Below, in pieces: positions 1 to 7,433 of a stretch of 22,888 nt of DNA. The notes under the pieces are model-generated. The model worked only from the letters and a program-made list of their open reading frames with translations. It had not been told where the DNA came from and searched no databases. The stretch comes from Spirochaetaceae bacterium (lineage in GTDB: Bacteria; Spirochaetota; Spirochaetia; Treponematales; Breznakiellaceae): contig JAISCK010000019.1 in assembly GCA_031265635.1 (NCBI GenBank), positions 1 through 22,888 on the forward strand, in the 5' to 3' direction. Numbering within the stretch: the first letter of the stretch is position 1; each line of letters begins with the position of its first letter. A program made the position numbers and the translations under genes.

Positions 1-1026
1 CAGCTTGTTAATCCCAAACAAATCATCAATATCTGCCAGATTTTTATAAAGGCCCTTCACTATGTGGTAACGATTTTTCAGCTCTACCTGACCATCCCCA
101 TGATTTTCAGCCAGTTTGAAGCCACACGAAACCTTGCCTCTACGCTTTTTGGCTGGATACTGTCGCCGCTTAAAAAGTTTGCTTTTGATATTGTTGCCTA
201 TATTCCCAACCTGATAACCATCATCCTCATACTCGCGATTATGCGCTATGTTATACTCAGGGCGCTTAAATTCTTCTCGGTCCAGATTCAAAAGGGTAAA
301 CTTGTTATACCCGGTTTTTACGCCGATTGGGCCCAGCCCACCTATAACATACTCAGGGCCCTGCTTTATGCCTTTACCGTCGCCATTGTGTATCCTTATC
401 TTCCCGGCTCCGATTCGGCGGTATTCCAGGGCGTGTCGGTTTTTGTCGGCATCATTTTTTCCCTTGGTTCAAGCTCCGCCATAGGGAACCTTGTGGCGGG
501 CATGGTGCTTACCTATATGCGGCCTTTCAAGACAGGGGACCGCATCAAGATAAAGGACATCACCGGTTTTGTAATCGAAAAATCCCCCTTTGTTGTCCGG
601 GTCAAAACCCACAAGAACGAATATGTTACCTTTCCCAATATGATGATACTCTCCTCAAGCATCGTGAACTACCACACCTCATCGACCGAGGACGAAGAGG
701 GGCTCATCATTCACGCCGAAATGACCATGGGCTATGCCGTACCCTGGCCAAAGGTCCACAAACTGCTCATTGCCTCGGCGCTCAAAACTCCCCATGTTCA
801 AAAGACCCCCAAACCCTATGTGCTCCAGACCGCCCTGGATGATTATTACTGCCGCTACCAGATAAACGCCTATACCAAAGACGTGGACAGGATTCCCGTA
901 ACTTATTCCGAACTGTGCCAGAACATACAGGATCAGTTCAGGAAGGCGGACATCAGCCTCACCGCGCCCGGCTACCAGATCAGGTTGCATCCCGAACTGG
1001 CCAATAAGCCAGGGGATGATTATTAG
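1..1026 (+). CDS. MscS-family mechanosensitive channel (5' partial)
   Basis: The frame is open from base 1, so the N-terminus lies outside the window. The first visible in-frame start-like codon (GTG at 64) lies inside a hydrophobic segment and is probably not the true start. The visible 341 residues show hydrophobic helices, then a Gly/Ala/Ser-rich pore-lining helix (VGIIFSLGSSSAIGNLVAG, codons near 455-510). This leads into PFKTGDRIKI, the usual start of the cytoplasmic beta domain of MscS proteins. The family forms inner-membrane channels that open under membrane tension and release solutes during hypo-osmotic shock. The segment upstream of the pore helix is longer than in a minimal MscS, as in larger MscS-like paralogues. 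The next gene starts about 34-50 nt downstream on the same strand, so co-transcription is likely. Which solutes pass cannot be told from the sequence. Confidence 0.88.
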   Translation, partial: QLVNPKQIINICQIFIKALHYVVTIFQLYLTIPMIFSQFEATRNLASTLFGWILSPLKKFAFDIVAYIPNLITIILILAIMRYVILRALKFFSVQIQKGKLVIPGFYADWAQPTYNILRALLYAFTVAIVYPYLPGSDSAVFQGVSVFVGIIFSLGSSSAIGNLVAGMVLTYMRPFKTGDRIKIKDITGFVIEKSPFVVRVKTHKNEYVTFPNMMILSSSIVNYHTSSTEDEEGLIIHAEMTMGYAVPWPKVHKLLIASALKTPHVQKTPKPYVLQTALDDYYCRYQINAYTKDVDRIPVTYSELCQNIQDQFRKADISLTAPGYQIRLHPELANKPGDDY

Positions 1027-1059
1027 GGGGCAAATTGGCTGTAAAGCCGCTTATGCCCT

Positions 1060-2166
1060 TTGACCGATATTGAAACTATGACAGTCTCAGATTTTTTAAG
1101 ACGGTCCCGTTGTCTTTGCTCCTGTATCGTCCTCTGGGCCGCGCTTTTGGCGCTTTCGTGCCGCTCGGCGGTTCCGCCCCTGCTTCCCGATACCGAGGTA
1201 GAAGTTGAGGTTCTGACGGAAACAGATGAGGAAGAAGAATTATTTGAAGAAGTAGCAATCCCTCCCTATACCGGGACGCTTCCGGTTTCTTCGTTTGGTG
1301 AAATCTGGGCCTACCTCCTTTCCGGCAGGGAGGGGACCCTGAACAATGCGTATCCTGTTTCCGATGTGGGGTATTTCGGCGCCGAAATCGACAGTTACGG
1401 CAAGCTCACCGGCGTGCCCAACAGGCGGAATATTTCGCGGTATACGGGCAGGGTCCACATGATAGTGGCCTGTAACAGCCGTTCCCTTACCCACTTTGTG
1501 CTTGAGGAAGGCAGCGCCCTGCGGCGGGAACTTGTTGATGACCTGCTTCTTGCGGCAAAACCCTACGACGGGCTTCAGATAGATTTTGAAATGATCCCGG
1601 CCAGGGACGGAGAGACCTTCCGCTCCTTTCTTGCCGAACTTAAAAACGGCCTGGAAGGGAGGATGCTTACCGTGGCCCTCCCCGCCAGGAACAGGACTAT
1701 ACAGAACGATGTCTATGATTACGCAAAGATACGGCCCCTTGTAGACCGCATCCTGGTCATGGCCTATGATGAACACTGGTCTTCAAGCGCTCCGGGGCCC
1801 ATCGCCTCGATGCGCTGGTGCAGGGCGGTGGCCTCTTATGCCTTTGATGTAGTGGGCCCGGAAAAACTCATCATGGGGCTCCCCTTTTACGGCAGGGCCT
1901 GGGGAGATACCAACCCTTCCCGTGCCTATATGTTCTCAGGTATAGAACGCATCAAGCGGGAAAACAACATAAGCGAGGTACAACGTTCCGACGGCATACC
2001 CACGTTTACCTATGAAATCCCTGTCTCGGTAACGGTTTTTTACGAAGATGATTTTTCCCTTTCGGTCCGTATGGAAATGTACCGTTCCATGAACGTCAGG
2101 GCCATAGGCTTCTGGTGTCTGGGCCAGGAGAGCCCGACGGTGTGGAATATACTGGAACTTAAATAA
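1060..2166 (+). CDS. GH18-family glycoside hydrolase-like lipoprotein
   Basis: The N-terminus has a positively charged patch, a hydrophobic stretch and a lipobox ending LLALSC, so the product is probably a lipoprotein. A very acidic linker follows (EVEVEVLTETDEEEELFEE). The rest resembles GH18 proteins of the YaaH/SleL type. DGLQIDFE (residues 170-177 from the TTG at 1060) matches the catalytic DGxxxDxE strand with the acid/base Glu present at 177. MAYDEHW and GLPFYGRAWG are further family landmarks. Such enzymes cleave beta-1,4-linked GlcNAc polymers or peptidoglycan, or act as lectin-like proteins; the substrate here is unknown. The start is uncertain: TTG 1060 follows an in-frame stop at 1042, while ATG 1078 would still include the full signal peptide. 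Neither has a good Shine-Dalgarno sequence. The gene lies 2 nt before the fumarase gene, which suggests coupled expression, although the functions are not obviously related. Confidence 0.85.
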   Translation: MTDIETMTVSDFLRRSRCLCSCIVLWAALLALSCRSAVPPLLPDTEVEVEVLTETDEEEELFEEVAIPPYTGTLPVSSFGEIWAYLLSGREGTLNNAYPVSDVGYFGAEIDSYGKLTGVPNRRNISRYTGRVHMIVACNSRSLTHFVLEEGSALRRELVDDLLLAAKPYDGLQIDFEMIPARDGETFRSFLAELKNGLEGRMLTVALPARNRTIQNDVYDYAKIRPLVDRILVMAYDEHWSSSAPGPIASMRWCRAVASYAFDVVGPEKLIMGLPFYGRAWGDTNPSRAYMFSGIERIKRENNISEVQRSDGIPTFTYEIPVSVTVFYEDDFSLSVRMEMYRSMNVRAIGFWCLGQESPTVWNILELK

Positions 2167-2168
2167 TT

Positions 2169-3851
2169 ATGCGGAACATCATTCTTAGCGCGTTCACCCA
2201 TACCCGGTTCAGCGCCCTTGATGCTGAAATCCCCCGGCTCGAAAACAACAGGCTGGTTCTTCCGCCGGGCCTCCTTAAAACCCTTTCCCGGGAGGCGTTC
2301 AGGAGAATCGCTTTTTATATGCGGGAAAGCCATCTTGGCCTCCTTACCGCCGCGCTCAATGACAGCATGTCATCGGAAAACGAAAAACTTGTCCTTAACA
2401 CCATGTTGAAGAACGCCGAAGTCGCCGCCGGGGGGGAACTTGCCCTGTGCCAGGATACGGGGACCGCTTCGATATACGGCTGGAAGGACAACAGCGTCGT
2501 TACCGCAGGTGATGATGAAGAGGAACTTTCCGCCGGGGCGGCGCTGGCGTATAACGAAAATAATCTCCGGGCTTCGATGGTTGCCGCGTCTTCATTTTTT
2601 GATGAATACAATACCGGCGATAATCTTCCGGCCCAGTGCCATATCGCCGCCTGTCCCGACAGCGCCGGAGGGCCTGCCTTCCGGTTTTTGTTTGTCGCCA
2701 AAGGCGGCGGCTCATCCAACAAGACCGCCTACTTTTCCATGACCAAAGCCCTGCTGGAAGAAAAAGCGTTCAGGGCCTTTCTTGAGGAGAAAATACGCCT
2801 CCTCGGAACCGCCGCCTGTCCACCCTACCGCCTTGCCCTTGTTGCCGGCGGGCAAAGTCCCGAATACAACCTCGAAGTCCTCAAGCTGGCCACAAGCGAA
2901 ATTCTTGATTACGCTCCGGCCTTTGTTCCGGGCGAAAGCAGGGACGAATCCCGGTCAAAGGGCTGGATCAGGAGGGACCGGTATTGGGAAGACCGTATAA
3001 TGGAAATAGGCCGCGAAACCGGCCTCGGCGCCCAGTTCGGCGGAAAGCATTTGCTCCTTGATGTCCGGGTGATACGCCTTCCCCGGCACGCCGCATCCGT
3101 CCCTGTTTCCATAGGGGTCTCCTGTTCAGCCCACCGGAATATGCTGGGCTATATTGACGATGCCGGGGTCTATCTTGAAAACCTTGTTGAACAGCCTTCG
3201 GTCTGGCTCAAAGAGCGCGGGATTTCCACCCTGTCCCTTCAGCCCGGCGCGTCCGGCGGCCCTGTGCCTGGCGGCGGTACATCCGGTGGCGGTACATCCG
3301 GCAGCCCGGCTGTCATAGACCTTAACCGGCCCATGAGAGCAATACTCGCCGACCTGGACCGGTTTACGACAGGCGGCAGGATGCTGCTCTCCGGGAAACT
3401 CATCGTTGCCCGCGACGCCGCCCACCTTAACTGGCATACCCTTATCAGCAGCGGCAAAGAACTTCCTTCATATATATTTGAACACCCCATTTACTACGCG
3501 GGACCCTCGGCCACGCCTCCGGGAAAGATATGCGGCAGCATAGGACCTACCACGGCCCAGCGCATGGACCCCTATGCCGATGAACTCATGTCCCTGGGCG
3601 CCGCGCTTATAACCCTGTCCAAGGGAAACCGCAGCCCCGCCTGGACCGCGGCCTGCAAAAAATACGGCGGCTTTTATCTTGGCGCCATAGGCGGCGCCGC
3701 AGCCCTCCCCGCCGAAAACAACATCCTGTCCCAAAAAATCATCGATTACCCTGAATTGGGCATGGAAGCGGTCAGGCTCATTGAGGTCAGGGACTTCCCT
3801 GTCTTTATGGTTGTTGATAACAAGGGAAATGAGCTGTATGGCCGGCTTTAA
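2169..3851 (+). CDS. fumA: Class I (Fe-S) fumarate hydratase, fused alpha and beta domains
   Basis: Class I fumarases interconvert fumarate and malate using a [4Fe-4S] cluster. The three expected cluster cysteines are visible: C94 in LCQDTGT, C217 in AACPPYR and C319 in GVSCSAHRN. They match the spacing of E. coli FumA (C105, C224, C318). The GGGSSNK substrate-site motif lies between the first two. The beta domain begins near residue 410 and carries AGPSATPPGKICGSIGPTTAQRMD in part. The length of 560 residues is normal for the single-chain form. A Gly/Ser/Thr-rich linker with a small tandem repeat joins the domains and is longer than I would expect. The gene follows the GH18 gene by 2 nt. Its stop codon overlaps the stop of the convergent gntR gene by 3 nt. 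Some class I enzymes also act on tartrate or mesaconate, so the physiological substrate is inferred. Confidence 0.93.
   Translation: MRNIILSAFTHTRFSALDAEIPRLENNRLVLPPGLLKTLSREAFRRIAFYMRESHLGLLTAALNDSMSSENEKLVLNTMLKNAEVAAGGELALCQDTGTASIYGWKDNSVVTAGDDEEELSAGAALAYNENNLRASMVAASSFFDEYNTGDNLPAQCHIAACPDSAGGPAFRFLFVAKGGGSSNKTAYFSMTKALLEEKAFRAFLEEKIRLLGTAACPPYRLALVAGGQSPEYNLEVLKLATSEILDYAPAFVPGESRDESRSKGWIRRDRYWEDRIMEIGRETGLGAQFGGKHLLLDVRVIRLPRHAASVPVSIGVSCSAHRNMLGYIDDAGVYLENLVEQPSVWLKERGISTLSLQPGASGGPVPGGGTSGGGTSGSPAVIDLNRPMRAILADLDRFTTGGRMLLSGKLIVARDAAHLNWHTLISSGKELPSYIFEHPIYYAGPSATPPGKICGSIGPTTAQRMDPYADELMSLGAALITLSKGNRSPAWTAACKKYGGFYLGAIGGAAALPAENNILSQKIIDYPELGMEAVRLIEVRDFPVFMVVDNKGNELYGRL
3273..3302 (+). 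repeat. 15-bp tandem repeat, two copies, in the fumarase linker
   Basis: Two adjacent copies of GGCGGTACATCCGGY (3273-3287 and 3288-3302) encode GGTSG twice, in frame. They sit in a Gly-rich linker between the alpha and beta domains of the fumarase. In-frame slippage or duplication could lengthen the linker without breaking the enzyme. Confidence 0.85.
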
Positions 3852-4543
3852 TGATGGGTAGTAGAGATTTTTAGAATTTTAGCCGAGTATTTGCCATTCA
3901 TAATATGATTAATAACAAAAATAGGGGCTTCCTTTTCACTATAACCTATGCGTCGCAGGGAAAGGGCCAAGTCCCCTTTTTCCATCATGATAAGGGGCTG
4001 TTGTTCCTGTAGTATAAACGGTTCAATAGTTACGGCTGTATGGGTTATGGTAATGCCTATTTTTTTTAACGAAGGGATAAAGACGCTGTCACCAACCATA
4101 TCCTCAAAAAACCGGACTTTATAGAGCTTTTCGGGGATTCGTACAGTAATATAGCTTACTGGATATTCCTGAAAATACGCGATACGGTGAACTTCTACAA
4201 CTTTCTCATTGGGTTTTATACGCAGAGTTTTGGCAATTTCGTCGGCAGGTTTTATGTTTCGCAGCACATGAATAGTATGAAATTTACAGTTTTCGGAATA
4301 AAGTTTACCGGCGTTTATTTGATGGGGATTATAGGTATCTGCATCAATAAACATCCCCAGGCCATGACGTTTAGTGATGAGCCCTTCCTTGCAGAGTTCC
4401 TGGACGGCTCTCCTTAGAGTAATCCGGCTTACATGAAATAATTCACATAAAACCGGCTCTGAAGGCATTTTATTTACCCATTCTCTTTCTGAAATCTTTC
4501 TTTTTATTTGCTCCGCTACAGATTTGTATAATAATATACTCAA
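3848..4543 (-). CDS. GntR/HutC-family transcriptional regulator
   Basis: Residues about 1-70 form a GntR winged helix: MPSEPVLCELFHVSRITLRRA followed by LCKEGLITKRHGLGMFI closely matches the family pattern. Residues about 80-230 look like a UTRA ligand-binding domain (VEVHRIAYFQEYPVSY, then LALSLRRIGYSEKEAPIFV). Such proteins bind a small metabolite and usually repress adjacent catabolic or transport genes. The start is a TTG at 4541-4543, supported by the complement of AAGGTGG about 4-5 nt upstream. The first ATG would lose much of the DNA-binding domain. The gene is divergent from the racemase/TTT operon across a 194-bp region with a palindrome, so it is the natural regulator of that operon and probably of itself. 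The effector is not predictable; the imported acid or its catabolic product is the obvious candidate. Confidence 0.9.
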   Translation of the reverse strand: MSILLYKSVAEQIKRKISEREWVNKMPSEPVLCELFHVSRITLRRAVQELCKEGLITKRHGLGMFIDADTYNPHQINAGKLYSENCKFHTIHVLRNIKPADEIAKTLRIKPNEKVVEVHRIAYFQEYPVSYITVRIPEKLYKVRFFEDMVGDSVFIPSLKKIGITITHTAVTIEPFILQEQQPLIMMEKGDLALSLRRIGYSEKEAPIFVINHIMNGKYSAKILKISTTHH

Positions 4544-4565
4544 AATGCCACCTTAATATTTTTGG

Positions 4566-4594
4566 AGTGTATTTTTTTATTGATATAAGGTCAA
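4566..4594 (-). promoter_or_regulatory. Candidate promoter of the gntR regulator
   Basis: On the minus strand TTGACC (4589-4594) is separated by 17 nt from TACACT (4566-4571). The predicted start is near 4559, giving a leader of about 15 nt that still includes the AAGGTGG ribosome site. The -35 is close to consensus and the -10 is weaker. Confidence 0.4.
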
Positions 4595-4598
4595 GAGC

Positions 4599-4630
4599 AT
4601 AAAAAAACAGTTGACATAATAAAAAAACAG
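4599..4630 (+). repeat. 12-bp direct repeat with 20-bp period upstream of and within the operon promoter
   Basis: ATAAAAAAACAG occurs exactly at 4599-4610 and again at 4619-4630. The period is two helical turns, so both copies face the same side of the DNA. One copy lies just upstream of the -35 and the other lies in the -35/-10 spacer. It could be a protein-binding pair or an A-tract bend. Confidence 0.6.
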
Positions 4631-4639
4631 GGTGATAAT
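4611..4639 (+). promoter_or_regulatory. Promoter of the racemase/TTT operon
   Basis: TTGACA (4611-4616) and GATAAT (4634-4639) are separated by exactly 17 nt. This is a near-consensus sigma-70-type promoter in front of the plus-strand operon. The transcription start is predicted near 4646, leaving a leader of roughly 90 nt before the GTG start. Confidence 0.7.
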
Positions 4640-4644
4640 TTACT

Positions 4645-4673
4645 CATTATACACGTTATATATGTGTTGAATG
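4645..4673. promoter_or_regulatory. Candidate operator palindrome for the GntR-type regulator
   Basis: A 29-bp imperfect dyad, CATT-N2-ACAC-N9-GTGT-N2-AATG, is centred at 4659. It begins at the predicted transcription start of the operon, where a bound repressor would block initiation. The assignment to the neighbouring GntR protein is inferred from position alone. Confidence 0.5.
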
Positions 4674-4737
4674 AACCGAAAAAGGACAGTTGGTCTGGTT
4701 TCGGGGATTTATCATGCTGCTTTAAGGAGGAAGAGAA

Positions 4738-5856
4738 GTGTCAAAGATCAAAAATCTGAAATTAATCGCTGTTGAGGTTCCGCTTAATAAAACATTCAGC
4801 GGAAGCAAGTACAAACTTGATAAGCGCTGTACCGTGATTACCCGTATAGAAACCGACGACGGCCTGGTAAGCGAGATTTATAACGGCGATAATCGAACTC
4901 AAACCAAAGAAATTATAAAAATAATAAACGAAGAACTGTGGCCCCTTGTTAAAGACGGAGATATTTTTAAATCCCAGCAATTGTGGGAAAAGATGTTTAT
5001 TCAAGTGGTTCCTAAACATCATGAGGACTATGGCATTGTCATGCAGGCCATAGCTTGTGTTGACAGCGCCATCTGGGACCTTAGGGGCAAGGCTGCCGGA
5101 AAAAATGTCGCGGCTCTTCTTGGCGGTTATCATGACGAACTGCCTATGATGGGTATTTGCGGTTATTATATTGAAGGGAAAACCCTTGGAGACATAGAAA
5201 AAGAGACAGACTGGATATATAATACCGCCGGTCTCCATGCAATCAAATTCAAGGTCGGCGGTCTCGCCCCGGAAGAAGATGTAAAACGTATAGCCGCAGC
5301 TCGCCAGGGTGCGCCAAAAATGACCATTGCGGTAGACGCCAATCGCGGCTGGGATTTTCTTAAAGCGGTAAAGTTTGCCCAGCTTGCCGAACAGTATGAC
5401 ATCCGTTGGTTTGAAGAACCCTATTATTGGTTTGATGACGCCTATGGGATGGCCAGGATAAAAAATAAGATAAATATTCCCATTACCTCAGGACAAAGTG
5501 AAATTTCGGGAAACGGCGTAAAACGCATGCTTGAAGCCAGAGCGGTGGATATTGTCAATTTTGATGCCTCTGAAGCAGGTGGTATAACCGAGTGGCAAAG
5601 AGTCGCCGGGATGTGCCATTTTTACGGTGTCCAGATGGCCCATCATGAGGAACCTCAGATAGCGATGCAGATGCTGGCTTCAGTCCCCCACAGCACGTAC
5701 CTTGAGTGTTTTCCTGATCCGGACCGTGATCCTGTATGGGAGAAAATGGTTCTCAACCGGCCTCCGCTGATTGACGGAAAAATAAAAGTAATGACTGATC
5801 CCGGCTTTGGGCTCAAACTGGATTGGGACTTTATAAAAAAGTACCAGGTCAATTAA
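4738..5856 (+). CDS. Enolase-superfamily enzyme, mandelate racemase subgroup
   Basis: The start is GTG 4738, fixed by an excellent AAGGAGG (4724-4730) seven bases upstream. The 372-residue product has the capping domain followed by a TIM-type barrel. The complete mandelate-racemase set of catalytic residues is visible: KxK at K170/K172, metal ligands D200 (VDANRGW), E226 (FEEP) and E255 (GQSE), and an Asp-His dyad D276 with H302/H303. The spacing (26-29 residues between ligands, 27 from Asp to His) matches the subgroup. Members abstract the proton alpha to a carboxylate and are racemases, or dehydratases of acid sugars such as galactarate, gluconate or fuconate. Which reaction applies is not visible. 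The gene is first in an operon with a TTT transporter, so its substrate is probably the imported acid. Confidence 0.92.
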   Translation: MSKIKNLKLIAVEVPLNKTFSGSKYKLDKRCTVITRIETDDGLVSEIYNGDNRTQTKEIIKIINEELWPLVKDGDIFKSQQLWEKMFIQVVPKHHEDYGIVMQAIACVDSAIWDLRGKAAGKNVAALLGGYHDELPMMGICGYYIEGKTLGDIEKETDWIYNTAGLHAIKFKVGGLAPEEDVKRIAAARQGAPKMTIAVDANRGWDFLKAVKFAQLAEQYDIRWFEEPYYWFDDAYGMARIKNKINIPITSGQSEISGNGVKRMLEARAVDIVNFDASEAGGITEWQRVAGMCHFYGVQMAHHEEPQIAMQMLASVPHSTYLECFPDPDRDPVWEKMVLNRPPLIDGKIKVMTDPGFGLKLDWDFIKKYQVN

Positions 5857-5857
5857 G

Positions 5858-5883
5858 GTTAACAGGGGTACTATCCCCTTAAC
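5858..5883 (+). other. Intercistronic stem-loop between the racemase gene and tctC
   Basis: GTTAA-CA-GGGG pairs with CCCCTTAAC (5875-5883) around a 6-nt loop, giving 9 base pairs and a 2-nt bulge. It starts 1 nt after the racemase stop and ends before the tctC ribosome site at 5899. A T-run follows only after about 9 nt, so it is more likely an mRNA-stabilising or attenuating element than a full terminator. Confidence 0.5.
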
Positions 5884-5909
5884 GTTGATAAATTTTTTGG
5901 AGGGTTTAA

Positions 5910-6884
5910 ATGAATAAGAAGGTGTTAAGAATTGTCGTTATTTGTTTGGCCGGTGTTTTGATTTTTGGATGCAGCAAACAGAATCAGACTGGGGATAAAC
6001 CTGTTTGGCCGACAACCAGGAACGTTGAAGTTATCCTGGCCGATGGTCCTGCCAGCGGTACTGATGCCGTACTTCGCGTTGTAACAGCCTATTGGACAAA
6101 AACCCTTGGAGCGAATTTTTATGTTACCAACGAGGCCGGCGGCGGCGGTATTGTAGGATTTGAAAAGGTCCGTAACGGAACCAAGGACGGGTCAAGTTTT
6201 CTTTTTACGCTGAGCAAAGTTCTTTTGTCCTATCATTTTGGCATGTATGACCATCCGATTGATGATTTTACCATTATCACCCTTTTTCGGGTCCCTACGC
6301 CCAGAGCCACGATTGTGGTAAGAGCGGATTCAAAATACCAAACTCTTAAGGATTTACTTGACGACGCAAAGGCTCGCCCCAATGCGATAACGGTACCTAC
6401 TGACGTCGGCGGGACCGTGCTTGCCCGGACAAGAATTATGGAAGAAACCTTTGGGGTTACTTTCCGCAAGGTTGACGGAACCGACAATGCCGGACGCATC
6501 GCCAGTCTGCTTGGCGGTTTTGTTGACGCGGTGGTTATAACTCCCGCATCCATAGCTTCGTATATAGAGAGTGGCGATCTGCGCGTCCTTTGTATCTTTG
6601 AGAATGAGAGAAGCCCTGATTTTCCTGACTTTCCCGCTGTAAGCGAATACGGCTATACTGTAACGCTCCCTGATCCCCAGGGGTACCTTATCCTCGGTCC
6701 TAAAGGTATGGATGAGAAGATTGCGGATGCCATAGCCGAATCCTTGAGGGGTCTGCCTGATGATAAGAACAGCAGCGATGCCATGCTTAGGATAGAAAGA
6801 TCACGGCCTGTTTTTACTACAAGGGCTGAGGCTATCAAGATGATCAAGGATTTGGATGATTTAGGCGCGTTGGTTGCAAAATAA
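5910..6884 (+). CDS. tctC: TTT-family substrate-binding lipoprotein (TctC/Bug type)
   Basis: This is the extracytoplasmic solute receptor of a tripartite tricarboxylate transporter. It has a signal peptide with a lipobox ending LIFGC, so the receptor is probably lipid-anchored. The mature part shows the family pattern: a first strand (VEVILADGPASGTDAVLR), the glycine-rich ligand loop NEAGGGGIVGF followed by NGTKDGSSFLF, and FPAVSEYGY near the C-terminus. The length of 324 residues is typical. The start ATG 5910 has GGAGGG five bases upstream. These receptors bind carboxylates such as citrate, tartrate or aromatic and sugar acids, and the family is too diverse to name a ligand. The hairpin just upstream may raise the level of the receptor relative to the enzyme, a common need for binding proteins. 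Confidence 0.92.
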   Translation: MNKKVLRIVVICLAGVLIFGCSKQNQTGDKPVWPTTRNVEVILADGPASGTDAVLRVVTAYWTKTLGANFYVTNEAGGGGIVGFEKVRNGTKDGSSFLFTLSKVLLSYHFGMYDHPIDDFTIITLFRVPTPRATIVVRADSKYQTLKDLLDDAKARPNAITVPTDVGGTVLARTRIMEETFGVTFRKVDGTDNAGRIASLLGGFVDAVVITPASIASYIESGDLRVLCIFENERSPDFPDFPAVSEYGYTVTLPDPQGYLILGPKGMDEKIADAIAESLRGLPDDKNSSDAMLRIERSRPVFTTRAEAIKMIKDLDDLGALVAK

Positions 6885-6936
6885 GGCTCGCCTAAAGGGT
6901 GTCTGTTATTCTCATATATTTTATCGGGGAGGTTAT

Positions 6937-7422
6937 ATGATTAAGATAAACAAAGACCGAGCTACAGGTTTGATTGTTATAGGGGCGGGGATATTTTTTA
7001 CACTGTTGTCCCTCCAGCTTCCCCCTTCAAGAATGCCGGAAGATATAGGACCTAAAGTGTTTCCCATAATAGCCTGTAGTATTATGATCCTCTGCGGGAC
7101 CGGGCTTATCATTCAGAAAACCGATGAAGCAAAAGAAGGCGAAAAAAGGAAGCCTTTTTTCAGCAAACTGGAATGGAAACGTTTTTTGGTCCTGTTGGGC
7201 GCATACATACTGTATTTCGTACTCCTTTATACCGTCGGATTTATACCGGCGACACTAATTGCAATGTTCATTGTAAGCACCTTGTTTTCCGAGGGCAGAA
7301 AAGAAGCTGTATGGAAACGGATAGTATTTTCCGTAATAGTCACCACTTTCATTTATATCGCGTTTTACAGGGGCCTTGGACTCAGGCTCCCTTTGGGCAA
7401 ATTCCTCCGGATTGATTTATAG
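6937..7422 (+). CDS. tctB: TTT-family small membrane subunit (TctB)
   Basis: The start chosen is ATG 6937, preceded by GGGGAGG (6926-6932). An upstream TTG in the same frame overlaps tctC and has no ribosome site. The 161-residue product has four hydrophobic segments: near residues 9-27, 40-58, 82-110 and 127-145. It includes the TctB signature DIGPKVFPIIACSIMILCG. TctB is the small, poorly conserved inner-membrane component that works with TctA and the TctC receptor to import carboxylates using an ion gradient. It lies between tctC (52 nt upstream) and tctA (11 nt downstream), the classical gene order. The small size and low sequence conservation mean context carries much of the weight. Confidence 0.88.
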   Translation: MIKINKDRATGLIVIGAGIFFTLLSLQLPPSRMPEDIGPKVFPIIACSIMILCGTGLIIQKTDEAKEGEKRKPFFSKLEWKRFLVLLGAYILYFVLLYTVGFIPATLIAMFIVSTLFSEGRKEAVWKRIVFSVIVTTFIYIAFYRGLGLRLPLGKFLRIDL

Positions 7423-7433
7423 GATGGGGTAAT

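Noticed and set aside
1240..1776. Open frame of about 178 codons antisense to the GH18 gene
   Set aside because: Overlaps the GH18 catalytic strand on the other strand and has no family features.
3851..3900. Possible hairpin at the fumarase/gntR junction (GGCT...AGCC)
   Set aside because: Arms are only four bases and about 35 nt apart.
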